Shown: piece by piece, positions 1-8,278 of the stretch
How positions within the stretch are numbered: position 1 is the stretch's first letter
Layout of the letters: every line of letters starts with the position of its first letter
DNA from: Acidimicrobiales bacterium
GTDB lineage: Bacteria; Actinomycetota; Acidimicrobiia; Acidimicrobiales; MedAcidi-G1
DNA: 50,863 nt
NCBI GenBank assembly: GCA_014237715.1
Contig: JAAZZG010000008.1
Span: 38,871-89,733, forward strand
Direction: 5' to 3'
The notes under the pieces: generated by a model
Seen by the model: only the letters and a program-made list of their open reading frames with translations
What the model was told of the DNA's origin: nothing
Database searches by the model: none
Position numbers and translations under genes: made by a program

Positions 1-2614
1 TCGAGCCGTCCACAGTCTGGATGCCCACCAGGATCGGGAGGTCGTCCCGCTCGTAGGCGTGCTTCAACTCGGGCAGTCCCAGCGTGTCGGGCTTGTCGAG
101 CTTCACCAGACCACCGAGGCCTGCCGTCGGGGCCTTGGATAGCCCGTCGGTATCCTGGCCCACGATGTAGTGGCCCTTTTCGAGGCGAAGAATCCGTTGG
201 GCCTCGACGCCAAACGGCGCGCAACCCAGGTCGGCTCCGGTCTCCAGCAGGGTCTCCCACACGTGGAGGGCGTGCCCGGAGGGTACGTGAACCTCATACG
301 ACAGCTCCCCGGTGAAGCCGATTCGCCAAATGATGCAGTTCGACACGCCAGCTACCGTGCCCTGCCGCACACTGAAGTACGGGAAGGCATCGGCGCTCAG
401 GTCGACGCCCTTAGTCAGGCGCTCCAGCAGTGTCCTGCTGTTCGGGCCAGCCACGTTGATGCTGGTCAGGCCGCCGGTGACAGCCGTGACGTGTACCTCC
501 CACTCCGGATGGGCGGTCTGCAGCCAGTCCTCGAGCATCTCCCATACCGCTCCGGCCCCCGACGACGTCGTCGTCATGAGCCAGTGGTCCTCACCAAGGC
601 GGCCGGTCACGCCGTCGTCGGATACGACACCGTCCTCGGCCACCATGGCGCCGTAGCGCACCCGACCCACGTCGAGCTTCTGCCACTTGTTGACGTACAC
701 CAGCTCGAGGAGCTTGGGTACGTCGGCGCCACGGAGGTCGAGCTTGCCCAATGGGGTTACATCAATGAGACCGACGTTGGCCCGCACGTTGGCTGCTTCG
801 GCCATGGCATTGCCGTACTGGTCGGGACGAACCCATTGCCCAGCAAGGAGCGGCGTCGACCCGTGGGCCTCGTGCCAGTCCTGCAGGGCCGAGCGACGTA
901 CCGGCTCGAGGATCCGCCCGGCGAGGGCGCCCAATGAGATTGGCGAGTACGGCGGGCGCCACACGGTGGTCCCGATGTCGGCCATGTCGACACCGTTTGC
1001 CTCAGCCAGCACAGAAGCGGCGTTAACCGTCTCGAGTTTGCCCTGGGACGGACCCATGGTCACGGTGGTGTACCGCTTCATGAGCTCAATGGAGTCGAAA
1101 CCCTCCTTGGAGGCCTGGACGAGGTCCTTGGACGAAACGTCCTCCGAGAAGTCGACCATGCCGTGGGTGCTGCTCTTGTAGCACTCCGGATGCGGGTTGC
1201 GGGCAAGAGGTGTGCGGCCGTCGGGCATCTCTTCTGGCTTAGCCCAAGTAGGAGTACCTGCGCGCGCCGTTTGGCAAATCCGGTCGTGACGGCGACGCAG
1301 GGAACGGTTGGCCGCCAGTATCCCGGTGGCCCGACCATGGGCCTCCAACTCGACGGTCGACCCGTCGCCGGCGATGCCCCCTGTCGCCAGAATGTTGCTG
1401 GGTAGGACGCCGGACGAGAAGTATCTCGCCGTGGTGGGGTCATACACCGGACGATCACCGCCCATGTTGAGCAAGGAAGTCGGTGCGGTCCAGCCGGTGG
1501 CCGTAATGACAGTGTCGGCACTCAACGTCCGACCGTCGCTCACCTTCACCTTGGAGACACGCCCCTTGCCCTCGACAGACACGATGGTCTCACCCTTTCG
1601 GGCGTCCAGCACGGCAGCGATCTCGACGCCAGCTCGCTCCAGGTCGGCAATGGCAGCGTCACCCTCCTCGTTGGCAGTCAACACGACGGCCCGATTACCC
1701 GGCTTCACGCCGAACAGGTTGATGAGGCGTCGGGCCGCACCGGCCAGGAGAACACCGGGGGTGTCGTTGCCGGCGAAAACGAAGGGACGCTCGATTAGGC
1801 CGGCGGCTACCACCATCACACCAGCGCGCGCCTTGAGGAGGCGCTCGGGGGCAATGGAGTGACTCCGCTGATTCACGGCGATCCAGTTGTGGTCGTATCG
1901 TCCGGTGACCGTCGAGTCGACAAGCACCTCGATGTTGGCGTGCGCCTCACAGGCGGCAGCTAGGTCGGCAGCCGTTGATCGCTGGGCGTCGTCCCCCCAG
2001 CGGAGGTGTCCGCCTAGTTCGGAGTAGTGCTCGACGAGCAGGACCGAGGCACCGGTATCGGCCGCAGCCAGCGCCGCACCCATGCCGGCCGGTCCGCCGC
2101 CGGCAACCAGAACGTCGGGGTGGACGTACCGTTTGTCGTAGGCGCCGTGTGTGCTGGTCCTCCAGTGGATCTCGCCACCTGGTGCGAACTTCCGCAGAAT
2201 CTTCTGGTACAGCGGCCACAGGAACTGCGGCCGCATGAAGGTCTTGTAGTAAAAGCCCGATGACAGGAAGCGACCCACCAACTGGTTAGACGCCGCGAGG
2301 TCGAACTTCAGGCTCGGCCACACGTTTTGGGTTGAGACCTCCATCCCGGCCTCCAACTTGCGGCTGCCAGCCCGAACGTTGGGCTCGTCACCAACTTGCA
2401 GGAACAGGTTCGGGTCCCAATGGTCGGCCGTCATGATGCCGCGCCTGCGGTGGTATTTCATGGAGCGACCGAACACGTCGACACCGTTGGCGGCGATGGC
2501 CGAGGCAATGGTGTCGCCCTCGAAGCCAGTCATCTGCTTGCCGTTCCAGGTGAACGAAAGGCTGGTGGACCGGTCGATGACCTCTCCGGGCTGTGCGGTA
2601 AGTCGGTTCGTCAT
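1..2614 (-). CDS. soxA: Sarcosine oxidase subunit alpha (3' end beyond left edge)
   Basis: Large subunit of heterotetrameric sarcosine oxidase, a cytoplasmic flavoenzyme that oxidises sarcosine to glycine and passes the methyl group to tetrahydrofolate. The ATG at 2614 is preceded by GGAGG and overlaps the soxD stop as ATGA. Visible are an N-terminal region with KYHRRRG, a dinucleotide-binding motif VAGGGPAGMGAALAAA, and, at the edge, the C-terminal GcvT-like folate domain (YERDDLPILVGIQTVDG). About 871 residues are in the window; family members run to roughly 950-1000, so about 100 residues and the gamma-subunit gene expected downstream lie outside. Third sox gene of a Rieske-soxB-soxD-soxA operon. 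Family assignment is firm; the natural substrate could be another N-methyl amino acid. Confidence 0.93.
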   Translation of the reverse strand, partial: MTNRLTAQPGEVIDRSTSLSFTWNGKQMTGFEGDTIASAIAANGVDVFGRSMKYHRRRGIMTADHWDPNLFLQVGDEPNVRAGSRKLEAGMEVSTQNVWPSLKFDLAASNQLVGRFLSSGFYYKTFMRPQFLWPLYQKILRKFAPGGEIHWRTSTHGAYDKRYVHPDVLVAGGGPAGMGAALAAADTGASVLLVEHYSELGGHLRWGDDAQRSTAADLAAACEAHANIEVLVDSTVTGRYDHNWIAVNQRSHSIAPERLLKARAGVMVVAAGLIERPFVFAGNDTPGVLLAGAARRLINLFGVKPGNRAVVLTANEEGDAAIADLERAGVEIAAVLDARKGETIVSVEGKGRVSKVKVSDGRTLSADTVITATGWTAPTSLLNMGGDRPVYDPTTARYFSSGVLPSNILATGGIAGDGSTVELEAHGRATGILAANRSLRRRHDRICQTARAGTPTWAKPEEMPDGRTPLARNPHPECYKSSTHGMVDFSEDVSSKDLVQASKEGFDSIELMKRYTTVTMGPSQGKLETVNAASVLAEANGVDMADIGTTVWRPPYSPISLGALAGRILEPVRRSALQDWHEAHGSTPLLAGQWVRPDQYGNAMAEAANVRANVGLIDVTPLGKLDLRGADVPKLLELVYVNKWQKLDVGRVRYGAMVAEDGVVSDDGVTGRLGEDHWLMTTTSSGAGAVWEMLEDWLQTAHPEWEVHVTAVTGGLTSINVAGPNSRTLLERLTKGVDLSADAFPYFSVRQGTVAGVSNCIIWRIGFTGELSYEVHVPSGHALHVWETLLETGADLGCAPFGVEAQRILRLEKGHYIVGQDTDGLSKAPTAGLGGLVKLDKPDTLGLPELKHAYERDDLPILVGIQTVDGS

Positions 2615-2859
2615 GACGCCTCCTGACCACGGATTTCATTGGTGGCCGTGTTGCGTTCGATTGTGAAATACCGGCGACAACCGCCCCGGCAGTACCAGGT
2701 CTCTGTGACCCAGCCGGCCGGATTGGGCCGCATGTACAGGTATTCACGCCACTCGCTCAACGAGCATGTGCCGGGATCGGGGCGGGAGATGACCTCTCCA
2801 GCCGGTCGAAGGTCACCGGAGTTCCGGGGACCACAGTTGGGGCAGGGAACAATGATCAT
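2611..2859 (-). CDS. soxD: Sarcosine oxidase subunit delta
   Basis: Small zinc-binding subunit of heterotetrameric sarcosine oxidase, 82 residues. Recognisable by N-terminal CPNCGPRN, then RPDPGTCSLSEWREYLYMR, and a C-terminal ETW..GCRRYF block followed by an IERNT..EI segment. The zinc ligands known for the family are two Cys of CPxCG, a His and a Cys in WxHxxGC. Here C6, C9 and C61 are present, but the His position is Cys57 (WYCRGGC), giving a possible four-cysteine site. The start overlaps the soxB stop by one base (TGATG) and the stop overlaps the soxA start (ATGA), which indicates tight translational coupling. Length is slightly below the usual 90-100 residues. Confidence 0.92.
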   Translation of the reverse strand: MIIVPCPNCGPRNSGDLRPAGEVISRPDPGTCSLSEWREYLYMRPNPAGWVTETWYCRGGCRRYFTIERNTATNEIRGQEAS

Positions 2860-4148
2860 CAGTGACCCACCGCCGCAGCGCCCTTTTCGCCAACGAGGTC
2901 GCCCTCGGTGAAGCGTTCGATGCCGAAGGCTGCGATCAGGTCCGCATTGCGACCGGTGGCGATCGTTTCAGCCAGAGTTTCGCCAGCCACCGGGCCGGCC
3001 TTGAATCCGTAGGTACCCCAGCCGACGTCAACCAGATAACCCTCGACGGGCGTGTTGCCCATCACGGGGGAGTAGTCCGGGGTCATGTCACACAACCCTG
3101 ACCACTGGCGTAGTAGGCGCATCTTGGAGATGCCCGGCATGAGCTCCAGCACGTGTCCCGCCAGTTCCTCGGTGAATTCAAGGGTGCCATTGACCCGGTA
3201 GGTACCCACCGGGTCGACCGACGCACCGAACACGAGCTCGCCGCGGTCGGTCTGGCTGACGTAGACGTGTAGTGAGCCCGACACCACCACGGTTGGCAGG
3301 AACACCTTGCACGGCTCGGTGACCGCCGCCTGCAAGGGGTGGGTGGTGATGGGCAGTGGCACTCCGGCCATGTTGGAGATCAACGTCGCCCAACCGGCCG
3401 TGCAGTTCACGACAACGGGGGCACTGATATCACCACGGCTGGTCTTGACGCCAGTGACCTTTCCGCCGGCACCCTTCCCGCCGGGGCCTGAACCGCCCTC
3501 GACCATTATGTCGAGAACCTCGGTCTCTTGGAGGATGTGGACGTCGTGCACATCTGCTCCTCGGGCGTAGCCCCAAACCACAGCGTCGTGCCGGACGATG
3601 CCACCCGGGGGGTGATGCAGCGCGCCCAGGATCGGATACCGGGTGTCCGACGAGATGTCGAGGCTGGGGGCCTGCTTCTTGACTTCCTGCGGGTCAATGA
3701 CGCTGGAGTCGATGCCCTGCAGCTTGTTGACCTCAGCCCGCCAGTGCATGGTCCGAAGCGCGGAGTCGGTGTGGGCCAGTGTGAGGTGGCCCCGTCTGGA
3801 GAACATGACGTTCAAGTTCAGGTCGGTAGCCATGGTGTTGTAAAGGGTGAGTGACCGGTCATAGAAGGCCACGCCCTCCGGCGTCAGGTAGTTGGAGCGC
3901 ACGATGGCCGTATTGCGACCTGAGCCGCCACCACCGATATAGCCCTTGTCGACCACGGCGACGTTGGTGATGCCGTGGTTCTCGGCCAGGTAATAGGCAG
4001 TAGCCAAGCCGTGCAGGCCGCCACCGACGATGACCACGTCGTATGACGATCGCATCTCTGGTCGGCGCCACATTCTCGGCCAGTCGCCCCCGGTCAGGCC
4101 GTGCTTGACCAGCGAGGCCGCCGAGTACTTCGGGGCTCGTTTCCCCAT
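2859..4148 (-). CDS. soxB: Sarcosine oxidase subunit beta
   Basis: Catalytic FAD/FMN subunit of heterotetrameric sarcosine oxidase, 429 residues. The N-terminus MGKRAPKYSAASLVKHGLTG matches the family's lead-in. The FAD Rossmann motif VVIVGGGLHGLATAYYLAENHG sits near residues 38-59. His187 in IVRHDAVVWGYARGAD corresponds to the histidine that carries covalent FMN in characterised enzymes. A glycine-rich loop (EGGSGPGGKGAGGK) is inserted in the middle. The ATG at 4148 was chosen over an upstream ATG at 4214: it has a purine-rich AAGGGAAG upstream, lies 19 bases after the Rieske stop, and starts the conserved N-terminus. Cotranscribed with the Rieske gene, soxD and soxA. Related DadA-type oxidases are a weaker alternative. 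Confidence 0.93.
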   Translation of the reverse strand: MGKRAPKYSAASLVKHGLTGGDWPRMWRRPEMRSSYDVVIVGGGLHGLATAYYLAENHGITNVAVVDKGYIGGGGSGRNTAIVRSNYLTPEGVAFYDRSLTLYNTMATDLNLNVMFSRRGHLTLAHTDSALRTMHWRAEVNKLQGIDSSVIDPQEVKKQAPSLDISSDTRYPILGALHHPPGGIVRHDAVVWGYARGADVHDVHILQETEVLDIMVEGGSGPGGKGAGGKVTGVKTSRGDISAPVVVNCTAGWATLISNMAGVPLPITTHPLQAAVTEPCKVFLPTVVVSGSLHVYVSQTDRGELVFGASVDPVGTYRVNGTLEFTEELAGHVLELMPGISKMRLLRQWSGLCDMTPDYSPVMGNTPVEGYLVDVGWGTYGFKAGPVAGETLAETIATGRNADLIAAFGIERFTEGDLVGEKGAAAVGH

Positions 4149-4167
4149 GTGCTGTCTTCCCTTCTTC

Positions 4168-5424
4168 CTAGAGTTCGACCCTGTGCCACGGAAGCGGGTT
4201 GACCCCGGTTCCATAGAGCGGTTGATCGTCGGATTCGTCGCCGACGGGAATCCGAGTGGATCCCGTGAACCGATCAGCGAGCATGTTGTGGAACCGGTGG
4301 AGTGGCTCCTCGAAACGTGGGGAGAGGCGGCCCGGTGTGTAGCCGCCAGCGGTCAGGCCCTTCTGCCCACGTTGGACGATGTCGATGTCCTCACCGTTGA
4401 CGTCCAGCCAGAAATCCCGGGTGGTGGCGAAGTCCTCGTCCGCGACGTGGGGGTTGGACGGCGGTAGTAACCAGGTGCAGACCTCACGGGTCACACCGGG
4501 TGCGATGGGTTCAAGGCGCATCACGAAGACGTGGTTGGGAAGGATGCTCAGCAGCACGTTCGGGAACAGAGCTATGAACCGTCCACTGGCCATATTGGAG
4601 TGGTCGAGTCCCTCAGCGGGGGGCATGGTCGACCAGTCGCCCCGTTCGTCGTTGGACAGCGGGGTGGTGGTCTGACCGCAGTACATGCCGGCGCCCTGGT
4701 AGCGGTAGTGATCTTCGACCCGGGAGACCTTGGCCAGCTCCGGATGAACCCAGCGAAGGTGGTAGTACTCCTGGAAGTTCTCGCTGATGAGCTTCCAGTT
4801 GGATTCGATCTCTATGTCCTGGGTCAAGTGGCTACGCCAGTCGGTCAGCCGGTAGCCGTCTAGCCGATTGCCGAGGTCGCCGAACCATTCGTGTACCGGC
4901 GGGGTTTGGTCGGACAGGCAGACCACTAGAAGGAACTGCCAGGTATCGACCCGCACCGGGTGAAGCCCGTAGTCGGAAGGATCGAACCCGTCCACGCCGG
5001 CCTCGGCGAACTGCGGGGTGGCCATGAGGGCACCGTCACGGTCGTAGCCCCAGCGGTGGTACGGGCATCGGATCGTGCTGCCCAATGTGCAGTCGTCCTC
5101 GAGCAACTGGGTGCCGCGGTGACGGCACGCGTTCATGAAGCCACGGAGATGACCGTTGGCGTTGCGCGTGAGGATCACCGAGCGACCGGCCACCGTTCGC
5201 ACGATGGCGCTGCCCGGCGCATCGAGCTCGTCGTGGAGGCCGACGCAGACCCACGAGGTGGCGAAGACCTGCTCCTGCTCGTCGGCGAAGAAGGACTCGT
5301 CGACGTAACAGTCGGCCGGGAGGGCGTGGGCCTCGTGGACGGGACGTCGGGTCCCGACCCAGGCTTCGTCGGCGGTCCATCGGGACTTCGGGACGAAATG
5401 CAACTTTTCGGTGGAAGTAGTCAT
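4168..5424 (-). CDS. Rieske non-heme iron oxygenase, glycine betaine/choline monooxygenase type
   Basis: Alpha subunit of a ring-hydroxylating-type oxygenase, 418 residues from the ATG at 5424. The Rieske [2Fe-2S] ligands are C100-x-H102 and C120-x2-H123 (CRHRG, CPYHRW). The mononuclear iron ligands appear as H222 and H227 in NWKLISENFQEYYHLRWVHP, with an acidic partner in a late VNGEDIDIVQRGQKGL segment typical of choline or glycine betaine monooxygenases (GbcA type). As first gene of an operon with soxBDA it probably removes a methyl group from betaine or a similar N-methylated substrate upstream of sarcosine. No ferredoxin reductase partner is in the window. A longer TTG start (5469) exists but adds a Cys-rich, unconserved leader. 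The substrate is inferred from context. Confidence 0.88.
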   Translation of the reverse strand: MTTSTEKLHFVPKSRWTADEAWVGTRRPVHEAHALPADCYVDESFFADEQEQVFATSWVCVGLHDELDAPGSAIVRTVAGRSVILTRNANGHLRGFMNACRHRGTQLLEDDCTLGSTIRCPYHRWGYDRDGALMATPQFAEAGVDGFDPSDYGLHPVRVDTWQFLLVVCLSDQTPPVHEWFGDLGNRLDGYRLTDWRSHLTQDIEIESNWKLISENFQEYYHLRWVHPELAKVSRVEDHYRYQGAGMYCGQTTTPLSNDERGDWSTMPPAEGLDHSNMASGRFIALFPNVLLSILPNHVFVMRLEPIAPGVTREVCTWLLPPSNPHVADEDFATTRDFWLDVNGEDIDIVQRGQKGLTAGGYTPGRLSPRFEEPLHRFHNMLADRFTGSTRIPVGDESDDQPLYGTGVNPLPWHRVEL

Positions 5425-5507
5425 GCAGCAGAGGCAGTCGCATTCGTGATCATCAGGACGCGGCGACAACGCCGAGACGGTACGCCCGGTTTCACTCTGT
5501 GTAAAGT

Positions 5508-5521
5508 ATGAGTAATCTCAT
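5508..5521. promoter_or_regulatory. Palindromic candidate operator in the LysR/Rieske intergenic region
   Basis: A perfect dyad ATGAG-TAAT-CTCAT lies 6 bases before the LysR start, in the 103-base divergent region shared with the Rieske-sox operon. LysR regulators commonly bind short interrupted dyads near their own start to control both directions. The position would suit autoregulation. Spacing does not exactly match the classic T-N11-A box, so the assignment is tentative. Confidence 0.35.
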
Positions 5522-5527
5522 GGGATC

Positions 5528-6475
5528 ATGAATCAAATCGCTACCCATCGGCAGAGCGCGAGCGGCGCAACGTCAAGGACAGGTGACCTCCCGTCCATCC
5601 AGGGTTTGAACACGTTCGCCATCGTGGCCCGCCATGACAGCTTTTCCAGCGCGGCAGATGAACTGGAGATCGGCCAGTCGGCGATTAGTCACGCCATCCG
5701 CCAGTTGGAGCGGTGGTTCGGTTGCGCCCTGTTCGATCGGGATCACCGGGGGATACGCCTCACCGCTGAGGGCCGGATCCTGGCCGATGGTGTGGGTGCC
5801 GGTCTGGCCCGTGTCCACCAGGCGGTTCGAGACGTCCAACACCTCCACGACCACCTCACCGAGGTCGTGACCATCTCGGTATCCACGGCCACGGCCAGCA
5901 ACTGGCTGATTCCCCGTCTGGCCCGGTTCAAGGCCGATCACCCCGAGATCGACGTGCGATGTGTCACCACGGACTCGGATCGCAATTTCGACACCAGCTC
6001 GGTCGACCTGTTCATTCCGGTTGGTCGGGCCCGCTGGCCGGGCTGCCAGAGATGGGCGCTGGCCGACGAGACCGTCTATCCGGTGTGCAGCCCGGAATAC
6101 GCCGCATCGGTCGGGCCGATGCCGTGGACGTCCGATCAGTTGATGGGGGTAGACCTCCTGGCGCTCCAGGAACGGCACCGGTCGCGGATGCGATGGTCCG
6201 AGTGGTTCGCCGCCGTCGGATCCGGTGTGCTACGCGGGACGGGTCAGGGGATCACCAATGACTACTCGGTGCTGCTCCACGCCGCCATGGAGGGGCAGGG
6301 GGTTGCCCTCGGATGGCACCACCTGGTGTCCGACCTAGTGGCACAGGACCGCCTTGTGCGACCGATGGCCGAGGTGGTCACCACTGACGAGCCGCTCTGG
6401 CTGAACGCTCCGCCGGGCCGTTCGCTCGACTCCGCTACCGAGTTGCTGCGCGACTGGCTACTCGACCATGCCTGA
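5528..6475 (+). CDS. LysR-family transcriptional regulator, GcvA-like
   Basis: 315 residues. After about 25 unconserved residues comes a winged helix-turn-helix (IQGLNTFAIVARHDSFSSAA, continuing to IGQSAISHAIRQLERWFG and LFDRDHRGIRLTAEG), very close to the pattern of GcvA, the glycine cleavage activator. A substrate-binding domain follows, with ISVSTATASNWLIPRLARF at its start and the usual second half (GQGVALGWHHLVSDLV). It is divergent from the Rieske-soxBDA operon, whose end products are glycine and one-carbon folate, so it is the likely regulator of that operon with betaine, sarcosine or glycine as effector (inference). The ATG at 5528 follows GGGA and a dyad operator candidate. Confidence 0.9.
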   Translation: MNQIATHRQSASGATSRTGDLPSIQGLNTFAIVARHDSFSSAADELEIGQSAISHAIRQLERWFGCALFDRDHRGIRLTAEGRILADGVGAGLARVHQAVRDVQHLHDHLTEVVTISVSTATASNWLIPRLARFKADHPEIDVRCVTTDSDRNFDTSSVDLFIPVGRARWPGCQRWALADETVYPVCSPEYAASVGPMPWTSDQLMGVDLLALQERHRSRMRWSEWFAAVGSGVLRGTGQGITNDYSVLLHAAMEGQGVALGWHHLVSDLVAQDRLVRPMAEVVTTDEPLWLNAPPGRSLDSATELLRDWLLDHA

Positions 6476-6512
6476 GGGAATGCCTGCTGGAGGGCCGACC
6501 TAGGGTGCGGCC

Positions 6513-7151
6513 ATGAATGAAACACCCATATCCGGCCTGCATGTCATCGACCATCCGCTGGTGGCCCACAAGCTCACCCAGATGCGACGGGTCGAGACGC
6601 CCAGTGGTCAGTTCCGGTCGCTCCTGACCGAGATCAGCTTGCTCCTGGCGTACGAGGTGACGCGCGATCTCGAGTTGCGGGACGTCCGGATCACCACGCC
6701 GATGACCGAGAGTGACCAGCCGGAACTAGTCGAGGATCCGGTGGTGGTGTCAATCCTCCGAGCCGGCAACGGGCTGCTGGACGGCGTGCTACAAGTAATC
6801 CCTTCGGCCCGGGTGGGCCACGTCGGCCTATACCGGGACCACGAAACCCTCGAGGCTGTCGAGTACTACTGCAAGTTCCCTCCGCTAAAGGGCCGAACGA
6901 TCATCGTGGTGGACCCCATGCTGGCCACCGGCAACTCTGCCGCCGCTGCCCTCGACCGGGTAAAGCTCGACGGGCCGGCGTCGATTCGGTTTCTGTGCCT
7001 GCTGGCGGCTCCGGAGGGCATCGAGGCGCTTCAGACCGCCCATCCAGACGTGGCCATCTGGACGGCATCGGTCGACGAATGCCTGAACGAGGTTGGCTAC
7101 ATCGTTCCCGGGCTTGGAGACGCCGGTGACCGGATCTTCGGGACGACCTGA
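6513..7151 (+). CDS. upp: Uracil phosphoribosyltransferase
   Basis: Pyrimidine salvage enzyme that makes UMP from uracil and PRPP in the cytosol, 212 residues, the usual length. Diagnostic features are the N-terminal [12 protein letters not shown], the [13 protein letters not shown] helix, [17 protein letters not shown], the PRPP-binding loop [12 protein letters not shown] near residues 131-142, and a C-terminal [10 protein letters not shown]. Start ATG at 6513. The gene stands between the LysR gene (same strand, about 40 bases upstream) and a polysaccharide deacetylase that begins 16 bases after its stop, so upp may be cotranscribed with the latter although the functions are unrelated. Confidence 0.96.
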   Translation: MNETPISGLHVIDHPLVAHKLTQMRRVETPSGQFRSLLTEISLLLAYEVTRDLELRDVRITTPMTESDQPELVEDPVVVSILRAGNGLLDGVLQVIPSARVGHVGLYRDHETLEAVEYYCKFPPLKGRTIIVVDPMLATGNSAAAALDRVKLDGPASIRFLCLLAAPEGIEALQTAHPDVAIWTASVDECLNEVGYIVPGLGDAGDRIFGTT

Positions 7152-7167
7152 TTCGGGGCTTGTTTCG

Positions 7168-8256
7168 GTGAGGCGGATTCACGGTGGCGGCCGGCGGGGC
7201 GCACCAGTCCTGACCCTGATGGTCCTTGGGCTGCTGGCCACCCTGACCATAGGACCGGCGCGGGCGGCCACGGCTGGTGTCGTAGATTTCGTCGGAGTGG
7301 AGGCCGCCGGGCTAGACGCCGGTGAGGCTGGTGGCCATCTAATCGGCCGAGACCCCGGCGTCGTCTACCTGACCTTCGACGATGGTCCCGATCAACTCTT
7401 CACCCCGATCCTGCTGGACCTGCTGGATCGACACGGCGCCCGCGCCACGTTCTTCTTCCTGGGTCGGAACCTGGCGGCCCGTTGGGGGAGTGATGAGGTA
7501 CAGGACCTGCTGAACCGGGGCCATGCGGTCGGAAATCACTCCACCCACCACCGGAAGTTGACCGAACAGCCACCATTGAGCGTGGCCGCTGACCTCGAGG
7601 AAGCGTCGCTTCTGTTGGCCGACCGGACCGGATTCCGACCCTCGTGCTGGCGTGCGCCCTATGGCGACCTTGACGAAATGGTCCGCTCGGTGGCCGGTTC
7701 GCTGGACATGACCCATGTCGGGTGGACCGCCGATCCCCAAGAGTGGCTCAACCCTTGGGTGCCGGTAGTTATCGACTACCTGACTCGTAAGCGAGGCGAC
7801 GGTGCAGTGGTGTTACTTCACGACCGGAAGTGGTTGTCGCTTCACATTGTGGACGACCTGCTTCCGGTATTCCACGACGACGGATGGAGATTCGACGCCT
7901 TACCGGCTTGCCGTGCTCCGGGAGAGCGTGAAGCCCGGATGGCGACCCGGGGGACCGATTCCACGCCGGTGGGTCGGGTGGACCGGGTAGCGACCGTCGG
8001 TGGCGGTCTAAAGGTCACGGGTTGGGCTTACGACGCCGACGCTCCAGACGGGGGTCTGGACATCCGGGTGAGCGTGGGCGACCCCGAACTGGAGCCACCG
8101 GTCTGGACGGCGTCCCAGACAGGATCAGACCACGGCTTCGTCGTGCACCTGGCCGAGGTCGCCCACGACCCGATCTGCGTGTGGGCGGTTGACGCTGGAC
8201 GACGACAGGACGCTGTCCTTGGGTGCCATCGCCACGAGATCGCTCCCGAGGGGTGA
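7168..8256 (+). CDS. Secreted polysaccharide deacetylase (NodB homology) with C-terminal GWAxDAD module
   Basis: 362 residues from GTG 7168. A signal peptide is visible (VRRIHGG, then hydrophobic LTLMVLGLLATLTIGPARA). The NodB domain follows with the metal-site motifs TFDDGP and NHSTHH, the FFLGRN segment, RAPYGD, and a late VVLLHD, all needed for a metal-dependent carbohydrate esterase 4 enzyme. The last 90 residues form a separate beta-rich module (VGRVDRV.., KVTGWAYDADAPDG, IRVSVGD) like those found in actinobacterial exported proteins; its role is unknown, perhaps surface binding. An upstream TTG at 7093 would overlap upp and precede the signal peptide, so it was rejected. It likely deacetylates peptidoglycan or another N-acetylated glycan. 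Confidence 0.88.
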   Translation: MRRIHGGGRRGAPVLTLMVLGLLATLTIGPARAATAGVVDFVGVEAAGLDAGEAGGHLIGRDPGVVYLTFDDGPDQLFTPILLDLLDRHGARATFFFLGRNLAARWGSDEVQDLLNRGHAVGNHSTHHRKLTEQPPLSVAADLEEASLLLADRTGFRPSCWRAPYGDLDEMVRSVAGSLDMTHVGWTADPQEWLNPWVPVVIDYLTRKRGDGAVVLLHDRKWLSLHIVDDLLPVFHDDGWRFDALPACRAPGEREARMATRGTDSTPVGRVDRVATVGGGLKVTGWAYDADAPDGGLDIRVSVGDPELEPPVWTASQTGSDHGFVVHLAEVAHDPICVWAVDAGRRQDAVLGCHRHEIAPEG

Positions 8257-8278
8257 TAGCACCCGTACCCTCCGTCGG

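Noticed and set aside
170-937. Plus-strand open frame of about 255 codons opposite soxA
   Set aside because: It lacks protein-like features and lies antisense to a well-conserved gene; open antisense frames are common in GC-rich DNA.
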